The notes: generated by a model from the letters alone, not told the origin. Counted from the first letter of the stretch, positions 47,677 to 60,281 are shown. The stretch: DNA of 64,000 bases from Solenopsis invicta (GCF_016802725.1 NC_052678.1:5300501-5364500), one strand, 5' to 3'. A program made the numbers and translations.

Positions 47677-50600
47677 CGGTGACATGACCGTGGGGGTCAA
47701 AGTGCCACACGGTAGCGGGGCTGTACTCGCGAAACTATTAGTTTATTGATTAAAGCTTTACTTAACGCACCGTGACCTCCCTAAGTCCGTATCTTTATAG
47801 TTATCTCGCCTAGGTGCGCATAGGTGCGAGATATACGTATAACGTATACCACGCGTGTCACGAGAACAGTCTCGCATTTTTCAGAATTAAGATTGTGGAA
47901 CGTATCTCGACGAGCTTTTTCCTCGATTTCACGGCGCGCTTCTTGTCCGAGAGTAGGATTGTAATTATCTCCAGATATTATCGCTCACGTCGCTCGGTTT
48001 GTCGCTTGGTTTTCGGCTTACGTCATATTGCGCCAGTGCGCGCAGCACCTCGGGATAGTGAAAGATGCACTCGCGAGTCCCTCTCTTCGCCTGCGTCATC
48101 GTCGTCCGACTATTCACCAGTCCGATTCATTGTCCGCGGCCGCTTGAACGCACGTCGCGCTTTCCACCGCGGGAAACCGCGCGTTTTTTCCACCGTTCGC
48201 GTGCGCGTACCGTTAACGAGGCAGGAGGACACTCGGGGGATTTAATTTTACGATCGTTCTTAAACGCATGCTCTTGGCCATTGATTTTATCCGCAATTCG
48301 ATGCGAAACCCGATACTCCCGGACGCGTCTTCTTAGATTACTCCTAGATTACGTCTTTAAGACGGAGACACGATAATGCGGGATAAGTCCGAGACACCTC
48401 TCCCGTACACCTTTCTCGCGAGGATTCAAGAAGGAAGGTGTACTCTCGACGCGATGATGGAAAAGGGAACAACGAGCCTATTTCAATCTCCGTCTCTTTA
48501 TAATCGTCATACGGATGCTGGTCATACACTCGTGCGTCGTATTTTCGTATTAGCTACCGAGATCTCGCCAATCAGCTCTCTCGCGTCGGTAGTAATTTTA
48601 GCGCGATCACAGCTTTATATAGCGGAGTAAAACGTGTGCCCGCGCCGCGCGCCGAGAGGGAAGGAACGTGTCGACGTTAGAGAAGGCGCGTTTATAAAAC
48701 GGCGTTTTTCCGCGGCACTTGCGGGCTCGATATGGCGGATCTAGTTTTTGCCCGATATATATACTCGCGAGGTGAGCTCGAATATGGCAGAGACCCACAT
48801 TTTTGCCCGCTGTTCTGGGCGATTTCATTTGTGTACACGCCGGCGAACATTGTAAAAGGGATCGTGCGCACCGGCGTGGCGCGCGATGCCGATCCAAATT
48901 GGTACAAGGCTGCGCGAAGCATTTTACTCACTCTCGGCCATGGTAAAAGTATCGAAGTCAAGTATCGTTCCGCGCTGTGGTACCGAGCAGCTCCGATTAT
49001 TGTTCCGCGATCTTTTCTCTCGCCATTCTTTCCTCGCGGGACGACTTTGTGTCAAACTTGGCTTGGTATCAGTCGCACCGAGCGTGAAATGTACGTACAG
49101 ATTTTTTCCATGCTTGCGAATCGGGCTGGAGGTTGTAAGGAAAGAACGATTTTGCTCAAGTGTCTGAAACTAATTTTGTTATCAACTTTTACTGTAAATT
49201 CTTAATCTTTATACCTTCGGCTCGAGAGATTTATATAATAATTTAATTTAACACTGATGATTCGATTCTCGCCCCTTACGTTAGGGGCGAAGCGGATTAT
49301 CAGTTTAAAAGAAATAAAAATAAATGAATAAACTCTTTGAAGAATAATTTCAATCCGCCGAAAATCTCAAATCGAAATTCGAAACGCGTAGCACTTCGAA
49401 CCTACTTCTCATGCTTTCCTGTGAAGCGCATCCGTATTACGCTCGATGTCTACGTGGCGGCTACGCGTATCGCGCAACGTATAATCGCGCGTGTTACCGG
49501 ACGCGTTGCTATTAGCATAATTACGTCTCGGTAGTGCAGCACGATTATGCGTGTCACTGTAACGAGCTGGAAGCCAGAGAGTGGCTTTTTCAAAGAGCGC
49601 CGTTGCCCGCGCGAGATGTTGCGAGACATTAAAAGTGTCTTTTGCGCGATTATATCATTACACATGATTTTGGTAATGATGATGTCATCTCGAGTATGAA
49701 CACGGGCGGTGTTGAAACATTCGAGCCTTAAGATTTAAATAGAGATTTAAATACGTCGCTGATATTCATCGCCACATGCGATTACTTGCAGATTGCATTT
49801 CCGACGTCGTTTCTACATCGGCCATCGCTTATTTTCGAAGCGGTCGAAGACCGAATGATGCAACGCAGCTGAACTAGATTTCAATTATTAAGTACAGATT
49901 TCGTAAATTTGTTTTCGAGAAATGACGCGCGATAAATTATTTGCTGTATACAACTTTATATTTTGATTCTAGTTTTCCGTAAAAATAGAATAATTTCATA
50001 ATCCCGAAACTTGTGAAACATGCGGCAAGCTGAGACAGATGTCCGATACATCACGTAGAAGCGTTACAATAATTTTTCTCAGCTGTCTAAACTCTATCAC
50101 AGCGGTTTTGACGGCTGCAAAATGTATTATAATTTCAAAAATTATTCATAAACAATACCGTGAAAGAGCCAAGCTGAGAAAATTTATGTGATAGCATTAC
50201 GTAAATTCTCACATGTGTGTAAGATATGAAAAAAAATTTTTTTCTAAGCTTTAAAAGTCTTGGTGGTACGTGTGTAAATTAAGGTTTTTCAATCCTCGTA
50301 AAAAGTGTTAAAAAGCGTACGAAAAATGCGAGACGAGCTGCAATAAATCTCCGAATCCTTTTTAACGCCCTTATAAAGAGCTTTCTCAACATGACGGCCC
50401 GTATCTCGATGATACACGGAGCCGCAATACCGTGCGGGATACAAGACGACGGGTTAACGTTAATCTAATTAATCTTTACGAGTGTAATTAGCGCGCGACC
50501 ATCCTGGTTGCGAGATCACGTGAAACTTGCGGCGGGCGGGTAAGTGACGGTTCCTTTATCTTCACGAGTAGCAAGTACACGGGTATCCCATCGCGCGAAG

Positions 50601-51810
50601 CAATTTGGCGGCTGCCAGCCGCCCTACCTTATTCGTCCTCCTGGCTTTTCTGCCGTTGGACACATTAGCAGTCGCAATTTTGGGTGCTTCATGACCGAGA
50701 GTACGAAAATAAGTCTTCTCCTCTCCGTGATACGAAAATGTAAGTTTCTTTCCGTCGTGGTTTTAATTTTAAAAAATTGTCTTGCCCGTAAAAGGGACAG
50801 AGATTGAGCTATATCGTTTATCGATCGTTTCAATTTGCAAATTAATAATTGCTTTCATTTACCAATCAATATTTCTTATTGAAATCGAAACGAGATAAAT
50901 CATGCGATAAATTTCAAATATTTTTCTCTTTTCTTATTACATGCAATATATAAAAATAAGCTCTTTTTAATTCGTTCTATGCGATCTTCTTAATTTTCGT
51001 GATTTTTACAAATAAATGTCTTAAATAATATTATAATAACTATAACTTTTTGCCGATTATAGGAAAAAATTGCATTTTAAAGATCGTAAAGAATTGCTTG
51101 GAATTGTACGTATTAGATTACGCAGGTGAAAAGGTAAGATGAAATTTCTCGCACTAATACGATTAGTATAATCCACGAATACCACAGTGTACGGTAGAAA
51201 TAATGCTCCACTAGTCTACTTGAAGCCATTAATGTTTAGCCAAGTGAAATTATCGGGAATTGATAGTCCTGTCGCAACCGCAGGAAGGTAATTTCCTGGA
51301 CCGAACAAAAACGACTTGATGTCACCGCAGGACGTTCTGGTTTTATTGGGTCTTCGATCGTTCGGTGAGAAAAGACGGCGATAAACTCTCGCCGCCGCGC
51401 ACTTTCGTTGCCGTTTGGCGTTAATGCGAGTGTCCTTGATTTTTTTAATGCATTCCAATTATATTCTTCCTCCTTTTTTTTTAACGCTTTCTCGAACGCG
51501 CGCGCCTTCTTTCAACGAACGGAATTGGGCAAAGAAAACCAGTGACACGCTGGAATTTGCGTCCACTACTTACTGCGCCGAACTACTTTATTGCTATTCG
51601 GCACACGCGAGTTTGGAATGACGATTCAAACGAAAGCAGATTTCAAGAAATATTCGGTTTTTACATCGGGGGGGAAAAGGGATAGCATTTCGAGAAATGT
51701 ATGTAATTGATAATAACTTTGCAACATAAATTTAACACGTATGTAATACTATTGAACCTGATATAATTATTATATGCAATTTATACTGATAATTTAATAT
51801 TCGTGAATGT
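47677..51810. other. Non-coding: CpG-rich then AT-rich
   Basis: CpG-rich from 47677 to about 49110, then increasingly AT-rich (49180-49330, 49880-50290, 50800-51130, 51640-51810). The 157-codon plus frame at 48732-49205 is among the longest in the window and mixes hydrophobic and charged residues, yet it overlaps minus frames at 48607-48961 and has no motif I know. Nothing is called as a gene. Confidence 0.5.
49269..49290. repeat. 8-bp stem GC-rich hairpin in AT-rich DNA
   Basis: TCGCCCCT (49269-49276) pairs with AGGGGCGA (49283-49290) around a 6-nt loop, TACGTT. Its GC-rich stem contrasts with the AT-rich surroundings. No function is apparent. Confidence 0.7.
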
Positions 51811-51812
51811 TA

Positions 51813-52022
51813 CACTAAAAAAAAAAATTATTTTTAAACTAAAATATTTAGTCTGATACGATCAACATTGATTCAACAGTTATTTAATTGCACGAAAAAA
51901 GGTATAGTTCATTCATGTCAGCCATTCAAATTTTTAATCAAGACTTAACTGAACCAACTCAATATTTAATTTTAGTACGGATTAAACATTTTAGTTTTTC
52001 AACAAATTTTCTTTCTCAGTGT
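51813..52022. mobile_element. Family B foldback MITE, copy B2
   Basis: TA followed by CACTAAAAAAAAAAATT on the left and, read inverted, TA-CACTGAGAAAGAAAATTTG on the right give a TA-bordered unit of about 210 bp. Inverted similarity runs inwards through AACTAAAAT(A/G)TTTA(A/G)TC. The interior aligns with B1. No transposase frame. The TA border suggests mobilisation by a Tc1/mariner-type enzyme, which is inference. Confidence 0.75.
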
Positions 52023-52023
52023 A

Positions 52024-54283
52024 AAGCAGTAGTTTCACACTTGTAAGGAAAATAAAGCGTTGTTTCGGGCCGCAATATTAACATTTTCGATTAGCCGATC
52101 GTCCGAAATTTCAAGTTTACTAACGACCGAAGGAAAGCCACATCATTCGAGAATAGCTAGTTATTGCGACGCCATTGTTTGCGCGAAACGAGCAGCAAAT
52201 CTCAGGAGCGGATAGGGATATGTGGTATCGGCATTCGCGCCTTGGCATCGCGGCGATCGGTTTTCTCACGGTGTCCGGCGCGCCACCGACGAGGACGAGG
52301 ACGTGGAGGACGTCCGTGGCTCTGGTAGAGGGTGATTTCACCGAGATGGATTGGATGCCTCTCGCGAGAGAGCGCCTTCGCCACGGCACCGAGGGTTGAC
52401 TGATTTGTGTGCGCATGGTTCCCCGTCGCCTTGACTTTACTTAAACGGGAATAAACGACACCGCTCCTACGACGACCGTCTCCCTCGCCTTCCGTGCCTA
52501 TATCCTTCCATTCCTCCTTCTCTCGTAGGTGCTAAGAAACGGAAGGCCGAGGGAGATAGAGAGAAGAACCGGCGGCGGCGAGATAGCGCGGTGGCGCAGG
52601 TGTAGAAAGGCGTCGTCGCGGCTCGCCGATTGCGGAATAATCGACCGGTGTGGGAGCCGATACATGCGACGATACGATAGAGTCGCGGCAATGGGAAACC
52701 CCGTAGTCGGTAGAGAGAAAGAGAATGAGATAGGTATCGAATTTTTCGCCAGGGGGATAAATGCAGTTTTAAGTCGCGCGCACCTCCCGCTGACGTCCGC
52801 GATCGTGAGAGAGGGTTGTGTCCGAGAGAGATCGTTCGAAAACGATCTCGACGAGCCCGGTGAAATATAACCGAGTTCTGTTGCGCGCGAATGCGGAATA
52901 AGAACGTGGAGAAGCGCGTTTACGTGTGGAAGCTTGATAATGTCGGGACGACGCGACGCTACGTTCTACATTACTTTTCAAGAAGATGGTTTTAAATCGC
53001 ACCAACGACGATAATTCTGCGTTAATGAAAATCACATGGGAGGGAGGAAAAAGGTGACGAAAGAAAACGAGGGATAAAATGAAACAAAGAATTTTAATTT
53101 TGATGTTAGCGCCACTCGTACTTCTCGTTTAGCGTCGCGCGTTATGAGAGAGGCTGTAGCTTTGGGTGAAAAATATTTGCAGACGCGGTGTTAACGTGAA
53201 AAATTGAGAAGGTGCTCTCTCATCAACGATCGCGCGAGCAACGGAAATACAAAAGTAAGAATGACCAATTCCAAATTACATTGTCGCACGGCGCGTACTC
53301 ATGGTGAACCGTAATGGCGAACGGTTGAGTCGGAAATCCAGCTTGCGCGTTCTTTAATTATTGCACGGAGGTGTCCGTTTGGTTAGCTTTGTTTGCTGAC
53401 TTCATCGTTGCGGCGCATACCTTTATCCGTTTCTCCGCGAATGCCGCGCTTCGGAATTAATGACTCAGCCCACGCGAGTCGAGGAACAATTATTATAAAC
53501 GTAAAAGGAAGCCGTCCTGCGCAGGTGTAACGTGATGTCATGTGACTCATCCCGAAGGGATGTTCGTGTTCGATCGTGTCTCATTGTTCAGCGATTATTA
53601 CACAAAGAGACCCAGCAGTTAATCTATTGTGCGTAAACCATTGACTATTCTGTGGGGAAACATTTTCGTCTAACTTTAATCAGAATTTACATTTAATTTC
53701 GAACATCCAAAGCGATATTTTTAACTTGCGCGAAAGCATGTTTCTCGCATTTTCACATCAAGCATCCCCGTTTCAGAAAAGAAGGATCATCTTCCTGCAG
53801 TTAATAGAACGCTTTAGAATTTTAATTCTACCGACACAAAGTTAACGATCGCTCGCGGCTAATTAATACTACCTGAATAAAGATGGTGATTCAATGGCGG
53901 TGTCCGGTTTCATTCGGATCTTCCTTGACCGTAAACGGCAATTCCACCGTCGGCCCTTTGCTCTTCCGTCCTCGTAGGACACGCGAGCCACGGGTGGATC
54001 GTAAAAATCGCGGAACGTGGGCAGCCCGGCCTCAACCGGGGCTGATCATTCCTCGGCCGATTTTTTCCGGATAGCTAAATGGAAGAACGGTGTTGGCCGA
54101 CCGGCGCGGCGTGGTGTAACCTCGCGTGTGTACGTGCCGGTGCAACGTCGGATGCAACATCGCTGCAACGACAAAGGAACGAGGGCTTCCGCCGTGGCTC
54201 TTATCGCTCTTACGTATTCCAGCCGATCCGTTAGATCTCTTTCACGGATATACTGCTCCTTTGGCCTTTGGCTTCTACGTCCG
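52024..54283. other. Non-coding, mostly CpG-rich
   Basis: CpG-rich at 52080-53470 and 53860-54283 with a short AT-rich interval near 53600-53830. Frames of 60-113 codons on both strands overlap. At 52828-52849 GAGATCGTT and AACGATCTC form a 9-bp stem with a CGAA loop. No gene is recognised. Confidence 0.5.
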
Positions 54284-54334
54284 TCTCCTCCTGCTCCTCC
54301 TCCTCCTCCTCCTCCTCCTCCTCCTCCTCCTCCT
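54284..54334. repeat. (TCC)n trinucleotide microsatellite
   Basis: About 14 pure TCC units from 54294, with an interrupted start from 54284. Depending on frame it would encode poly-Leu, poly-Ser or poly-Pro on the plus strand and poly-Glu, poly-Arg or poly-Gly on the minus strand, which explains the simple-sequence tails of the open frames here. Confidence 0.95.
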
Positions 54335-54763
54335 TACCTGTTCTGCCTTCGTTCTTTCTCTTCTCTCGATCGGGACTGAATACCTCCATAGGTTTGTCCC
54401 ACCCACGAGACACCCACCTCGGAATATAACTTTTAAGCCCGCCGGCCGATGACCAGTTATTGTTCGTTGTTTGTTAGAAAGCGCGATATGTGTGTAAGGT
54501 GAATTAAAATTTCCTCTATAAACTCGGGGATATTTTTGGTACATCGGTACGGCGACTAAACTTCCTGGGAAAGTAATTTCAATTACGTCGTAATAATCAA
54601 TTGATAGAACTTGATCTTTGCAAATAACCTAATTTATCAGAACATTATAATAAAACGATCATTTTTCAAATACTTTATCTCGGAAAAAATCCTTCAAGAT
54701 TATTTCTTCACGTGGGTTTCTTTCATAACTATGGCCAATTAATTTATCATACTGAACTTTTCC

Positions 54764-54845
54764 TATATATATATATATTTTTTTTTTTTTATTGAAATCA
54801 AGTATATATATATATTTTTTTTTTTTTTTTTTTATTGAAGTCAAG
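54764..54845. repeat. Tandem duplication of a (TA)n-T(n) unit
   Basis: Two copies of a unit made of a TA run, a T run and ATTGAAATCAAG/ATTGAAGTCAAG. The first is 54764-54802 with 13 T, the second 54803-54845 with 19 T. The difference in T number is what replication slippage produces. Confidence 0.9.
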
Positions 54846-57510
54846 CGTTATAGCGCGGTACATAGCGATACCTGGAAATCCGTAATTCACATTCAGGTGC
54901 TGAAAAGATGTTCGCAATTCATCAAATCGGCCATCTATGCTAAACGGCAGCAGCACGCGCGCCAAACAGGAAAATATACGCGAGAGTCGCGCGAACACCC
55001 GTCTCGGCACGGTCTCCATCCATCAGTTCGATTATCTCGGAAAGCGAGGCGGCCGCGTTGGAGGCTCGCACGGAAAACTCGTTCCTAATTGCGACCGTCC
55101 GATCGCGGCTAATAGCTCGCGCGAAGGTAACGCGCGAAAGGGTCCTCGACAATGGGCAATAAGTAACGCACGCGGCGTTTCGATCGCATCTCGCCGCGCC
55201 TTCCACACGCTAACGAGACCGTTCCCAACTGTGCACCGCCGTGTTTTCCGATTGCAGCGGCCGTTGTTGTCGCGCTGTCCTCCCCCGTGTTGTATGTACG
55301 TACACGCCGCGTGAAATTCGCGTCACGTCTCGACGCACGTCGCCGTACGTCATCATCGCGCGTACGCTTCGGTGAAGAGCGAGCAGGATGCCTTTTAAAA
55401 ACACCTGCGTTTCTCAGCGATTCCATCTTTTGTTAAGGCGCGCTCGCGCGCTCCAGAGCGCGCGCGATCGGTATCGCGCCTGGGAAAGCGAGATGACGGT
55501 TCGGCGTTGGTGGTGCTGGTGGCCTGAGGGAAAGACAAAAAGGAGATGATCGTTTGTTGACAAGGGAGACGACAGTGATTAATGGTTCTTTCTTCCTGTT
55601 ATGCCTTTAATATACGATGGCGCAAACGGTTGAACTTTTTATTCTCATATGGGAGACCGGTGTGTCTTCGCGTTTTTGAAATGGTGTGACAAGGCACGCT
55701 TAAATTTATGCAACTTATCATACATGCAATAGCTGAACATAGAACGCTACTCGTTTGATAAATATCTTCTGGTGAATTTTATTACGAAATGGAAATAGAA
55801 ACAGTCTCTTTGATGATGTACATTTTATTAGACAAAAATATAAACGCAGCATAGATAAGGAAAAAAGATTCTATTGATAACGGAGCAATAAATTTTCTAA
55901 ATTTGGAAGAGAAAAGCTTTGCACAGTTAAAGATTAATCAGATACATTTGATATGAAATATTATTTGATATGAAACTGTACCTCGAGTTTCACAAGACAT
56001 ATGAAATATGTTCGCGTCGTAAAATATTTTATGCATGGAGAAATCATTTTAAACGCAATTACGAATGAGGAAACCGGACGCCTACGAGGTACGAAGCGAT
56101 ACTACAAAGAGATCGGAGTTTCTTCTTCGGGGGAGGAGGAGGCTTCGTAGGAAGGGGACTTGAAAATCGTAATTTAATATAGCCATTAATTGCGGCGCTA
56201 CGTTACGCTTCGCCGCGCGCAGATGCGGTATCATTTTCCCAGTCGATTCGTCGCCGTCGTCGTCGCCGCCGTCGTCGTCGTCGTCGTCGTTGTCCGGGTA
56301 CGCCGCAACAGCGATAATGCGCCTTTCTACCACCGCGTAGCACCGATACGGATCTTAAGGAGGCCGTAATTATGGAAACAGCTGCCTGACGCACACGTCA
56401 CAATCCGATTGCAAATCGCTGACTCTACCCTCTTGCGATTTCGCAATTTTCCGTTTCTGACTTTTTCGCGCGTGTTCTCCCTCCCTCTCTCTCACTTTCT
56501 AATTTTTTTTCTCTCCTTTTCTCTCTTTCTCTCCATCACGACCGTGCCTTCTCCCCTTTCCCACTGTTCGTATCTTGAACCTATGTACATTTATCCCGTT
56601 GTTCTCTCTTTCTCTTTCTCTTCTTCCCTGGCTTATGATTAACGGCGCTGATGCACCTGCATCGCGCTGCGCCTACCGGATTCAATCCTCGCGGCGAATT
56701 ATTTTTGTTTCGCCAAGTTCTTCCGCGCCAGGCAACGCTTACGCGAGAAACAATGAAACCATTTGCAAAAAAATATATAATTTCTAAATTTTTAAACACG
56801 TATTTCTATCTACACTTTATTTTGATTTCAAAGATGTAGGTGTTGAAATATTTTTCGACTATTAAAAGCGATTCTTTCGTAGGGGCCACGTGTTTCCACA
56901 AAACAAAATTTACGTATACCGCGTACAGGATAAATAATATTCAATGCATTCATATTGTTACTTCTCTTTTACTCGAGCCATTTGCCTCTTATTGAAGATT
57001 TATCGTTTCACTTGTCATTAATCAGAGGTGCGTTAATACCCGATTTTAAAACATCTTTGAGACGTGCTTAATTATTATTCGCGACGGAGGGTTGGGCCGG
57101 TCGCTCATTTCGCGTAATTAAATCTTCCCGCGCGCGCGTACGTACGTACGTGCACACGCATACACCGAGGGTGCGCTTCTGGAATTTAAATGGAAATAAC
57201 GGAATCTCAGGATTCTTCGTTAACAAGATTTTGCCATTGCGCTTAGTCCCGGCTAAATCGCGGACTCACGGAGACGTAAGCATGTAATGCATGTAATGAA
57301 GATGTTTTCCGGCGTCCGGATACCTGAAGATTGTGTGGTATATTAATATTAATGGCGTCGGAGTTAATGAACTGTGTAATCGACATTCCGAGCAATAGCC
57401 ATGCTCGTAGAATGTTAATATTCCGCGACCTGGTGACCAACGTTACCGAAGGTTGACTATCGTCTATCGACGCCTGCGTTTATACTTTGTATCTCTCGGA
57501 TGCATCTACG
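54846..57510. other. Non-coding: CpG-rich then AT-rich
   Basis: CpG-rich at 54940-55540 and 56060-56440, AT-rich at 55600-56050 and 56770-57010. A pyrimidine-rich stretch at 56475-56640 has no AG placed as an acceptor. At 55445-55464 CGCGCGCT and AGCGCGCG form an 8-bp stem. Alternating CGCG/TACG repeats occur at 57130-57152. Open frames are unrecognised. Confidence 0.5.
56248..56291. repeat. (TCG)n trinucleotide repeat
   Basis: TCG/CCG units, pure over the last third. On the minus strand one frame reads as poly-Asp with Gly, but this is a consequence of the repeat and not evidence for a protein. Confidence 0.9.
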
Positions 57511-57764
57511 CACGAAAGGAACGATCTTGCTAAAGTATCTAAAATGTCTCCTTATCTGGACATAGATCTTGAAATATTTTATTACATAATCACAATAATT
57601 ATGTAGGATGATCAAGTTGTTTGCTGGATTGTCGAAATGTTTTGCATTGTTTATTATGCTTAAACGTTCTTTATAATTTTTCATGGTCCAATAAAATTAT
57701 TTGCAATATTTATTGTATCCAACTAAATTTTTAGATACTTCAGCAAAACCGTTTTTTTTCCGCG
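57511..57764. mobile_element. Family A palindromic MITE, copy A5
   Basis: The left end CACGAAAGGAACGATCTTGCTAAAGTATCTAAAAT and the right end, inverted CGCGGAAAAAAAACGGTTTTGC, pair over the outer 40 bp. The inner parts ATAATTATGTAGGATGATCAAG and CTTAAACGTTCTTTATAATTTTTCATGGTCCAATAAAATTA also pair. It is 290 bp from the mitochondrial insertion in the same AT-rich block. Confidence 0.75.
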
Positions 57765-58055
57765 CAACAATTAATTTGTTTAGACACAGCGTATTTGAAT
57801 TAGTAATTAATATAATTAATATTAATCTCAACAATTAGAAATATGTCATGCCTTTAACATCAATCTTATTTTTACAAATTTCTTGTTAATTTTCTTGTTA
57901 ATATAAAAATGCTTTTTTTGTTTAAATTTGCGGTGAATTAATGATTATGAATTTTGCAAATCAAATTATTAAATAATATAAAGGAAATAATAATTAGTTA
58001 CTTTGATCTTATCCTTATTAATGGAAACAATAATTTGATTTGTATCTCTCATAAA
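57765..58055. other. AT-rich spacer next to the mitochondrial insert
   Basis: Very AT-rich, no open frame of note. I could not recognise cox3, which usually follows atp6 in insect mitochondrial DNA, so the insert probably ends near the atp6 stop, although a decayed continuation cannot be excluded. Confidence 0.4.
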
Positions 58056-58400
58056 TTAAATTTCTCTTCTATGAAGAATTGAAAGAATTAAGAAAACTTG
58101 GAATATAGAAAAAATTAAGAATAGACTTGGATTATAGAAATTGCCATCTCTAAAATATAATTATAAAAGTATTATTAAACTCAATTTAATATAAATAAAT
58201 TATTAATTAATTGATCAGACGATCCTAATAATGATAGTAAAAGATGTCCAGCAATTATATTTGCCGTTAGTCTAATTGCCAGTATGAAAGGTCGAATAAT
58301 TAATCTAATTGGATTCAATAATTTTAAAAGGTATTAAAGGTATTAATCTAATTGATTCAATAATTATAAAAGGTATTAAAGCAAAAAGGGTTACATTAAA
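58056..58400 (-). pseudogene. atp6: Nuclear mitochondrial insert: C-terminal part of atp6
   Basis: Read on the minus strand with the invertebrate mitochondrial code, successive segments give FALMPFMIIESIS, IIRP, then TANMIAGHLL with SLLG, then LEMAIS-MIQ, and a C-terminal ILHSREI before TAA (58056-58058). These are the conserved order and spacing of ATP synthase subunit a (F0 subunit 6), including the Arg-bearing LTAN-IAGHLL helix. In-frame stops occur between SLLG and LEMAIS. Two internal direct duplications break the frame: about 43 bp (58301-58343 and 58344-58383) and about 26 bp (58087-58112 and 58113-58140). Both stops and duplications show it is a non-functional nuclear copy and not mitochondrial contig sequence. 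The upstream limit near 58400 is approximate. Confidence 0.85.
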
Positions 58401-60281
58401 ATTATACATTTGCTTCGTTATCGATTATTTTAAATTTATGGTACGTGATATCTCTGAAAATATGGCCTATAAACGCTGAGATTTGATTTACCTGATTTAT
58501 TCACACACTCTATTAGCAAAGTAAGGATATCTTATTCACAGGCGCATGTTCTCAATACATTTTTCCACGTCCCTTACAATTTTGCAGTTAAACTCGAGAA
58601 ATTCGATATGCATCCGAACGATCAGATTCCAACGTGAGTAAAGTCCTCGGGGTAAACTTACGGTTTCAATGATATGTAAACCTTGTATCGTATCGTTTTC
58701 AATTACGAAAAGAAATATTCTTTTTCTCCCGCCCATTTTTCTTCGGGCATCACTACGTCTTCACTTGAGACGAGCGATTTAAAACGAAAGAGGAAAACGA
58801 TACGGAATCACGCGATCGGGAGTTGGATTTGATTTTTTTTTGCAATCTCTCTCGCATCGTCACATTTCTGAAAGGGAGTTTCTTAATTAGTTAAAGCGAA
58901 ACGTTAACCAGAACAGGCATCGTCGTCCAACTGTAATTATTGCATTCTCGTTTTCGTTCGTAACGAGGCTCGCGGCTGTCCAGGTAGAGTAAGAACGAGC
59001 AAGACGAAGCCGCGCGAGAGCTCCCGTGAAATCCCACATGGTGTTTTGCATGTGGCCTATCTCCATCAACGTCTTGCGTTTCGTGCTGGCAGTGCTGGCA
59101 CGCGCGACGTATAGTGCCCGGGGTGTATAAATACGATCTCGCATACGACCTCCTTCATTATGCCGGCGCGGTGCAAATCATCATTCCGCTTTACGTTTCA
59201 AAACTCACATGGATACATCCAATCGAGTGTTTAACAAGCATTAAGTTCTCCCACGGCGGCCGTTATCGTGGGCCATTAAATCGCGTTTTCGCTGCATTAT
59301 TCCAATGGCACGTCCTCATTGTCAGTACACGTCGTTCATGAGGTAGCTCACAGATATATGTATGAAACAGTTACAACGATGTATCTTGACTCGAGAATAG
59401 TCACTTCTTTTGCGTAAACGATTATCTTATTTATCTTATTTAAAATTATTATGTATATAAAATAATTCAATATTCTTTTTTTAAAGAGAAAAGAAATGAA
59501 AAAAATACGTACGAATTCTCGATCACTAACGAAAACTACAGTATTGAGCGTCATTTTCTCGCTTGCTACAAAAAAAACCACTCTAGGTGACTACTCTCGG
59601 ATTAATAATAAATTGTTATAAATATTTTTGCTGAAATTTGACCATGTACGATTTTATTTCGTTCCGTAGTTACATCCGATCGAATAGAAAACCACTCGAT
59701 GACGATAAGCGATACTTTTAGCAAGAATCGATACGAGTTTGTCGTCGTTTATTTACGCTGCCGTTATACTTCATATTGGTTCATGCAAAAATAAATACGA
59801 ACGAATATATGCAAGGTGTATCGGTGTGCGACAAAAACTATTGTCGATCAAGCGCGCGTAAGTGTTCGTAAATTGATTAAGTAGTCTGCAATTGCAACAA
59901 ATAACACGCGATGCGCTTGGATGGCTGCGCTAACCGCAACAAGAAGTCTAAGGAGCGGGTCGCGTGATCGCGAGCCGCGGCACGGGAGAAGTTGATGCGG
60001 TGTGTTCGAATGTGCCCAGGTGTAAATGGCCTTACGCCAGTCGTCCCGTCGCAAATTATTCTAGATCGCGTATTAAGATTACGCGATGCGCACGGTAATT
60101 TCGATGAGCTTATAAATCAAGCAATTCCGACTCGTCTTGGATTATAGGCCGCCGAATCATCGACTTCGTTCGCCGCAATCATCTCGGAAATGTATGATCC
60201 TCGTCCGGTAATAGCCGCATTTTTCTGCGCCTCGCGGATAAATGCACGTGACGCGCGTGTGCATTATTTCGCGAACGTGAA

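Noticed and set aside
48732..49205. 157-codon plus-strand open frame
   Set aside because: Mixed composition is suggestive, but there is no known motif and it is overlapped by minus-strand frames in a CpG-rich block with few stops.
54325..54345. Minus-strand ACAG/GTAAGG, a second fused acceptor-donor candidate
   Set aside because: The minus-strand sequence before it is purine-rich, so there is no polypyrimidine tract.
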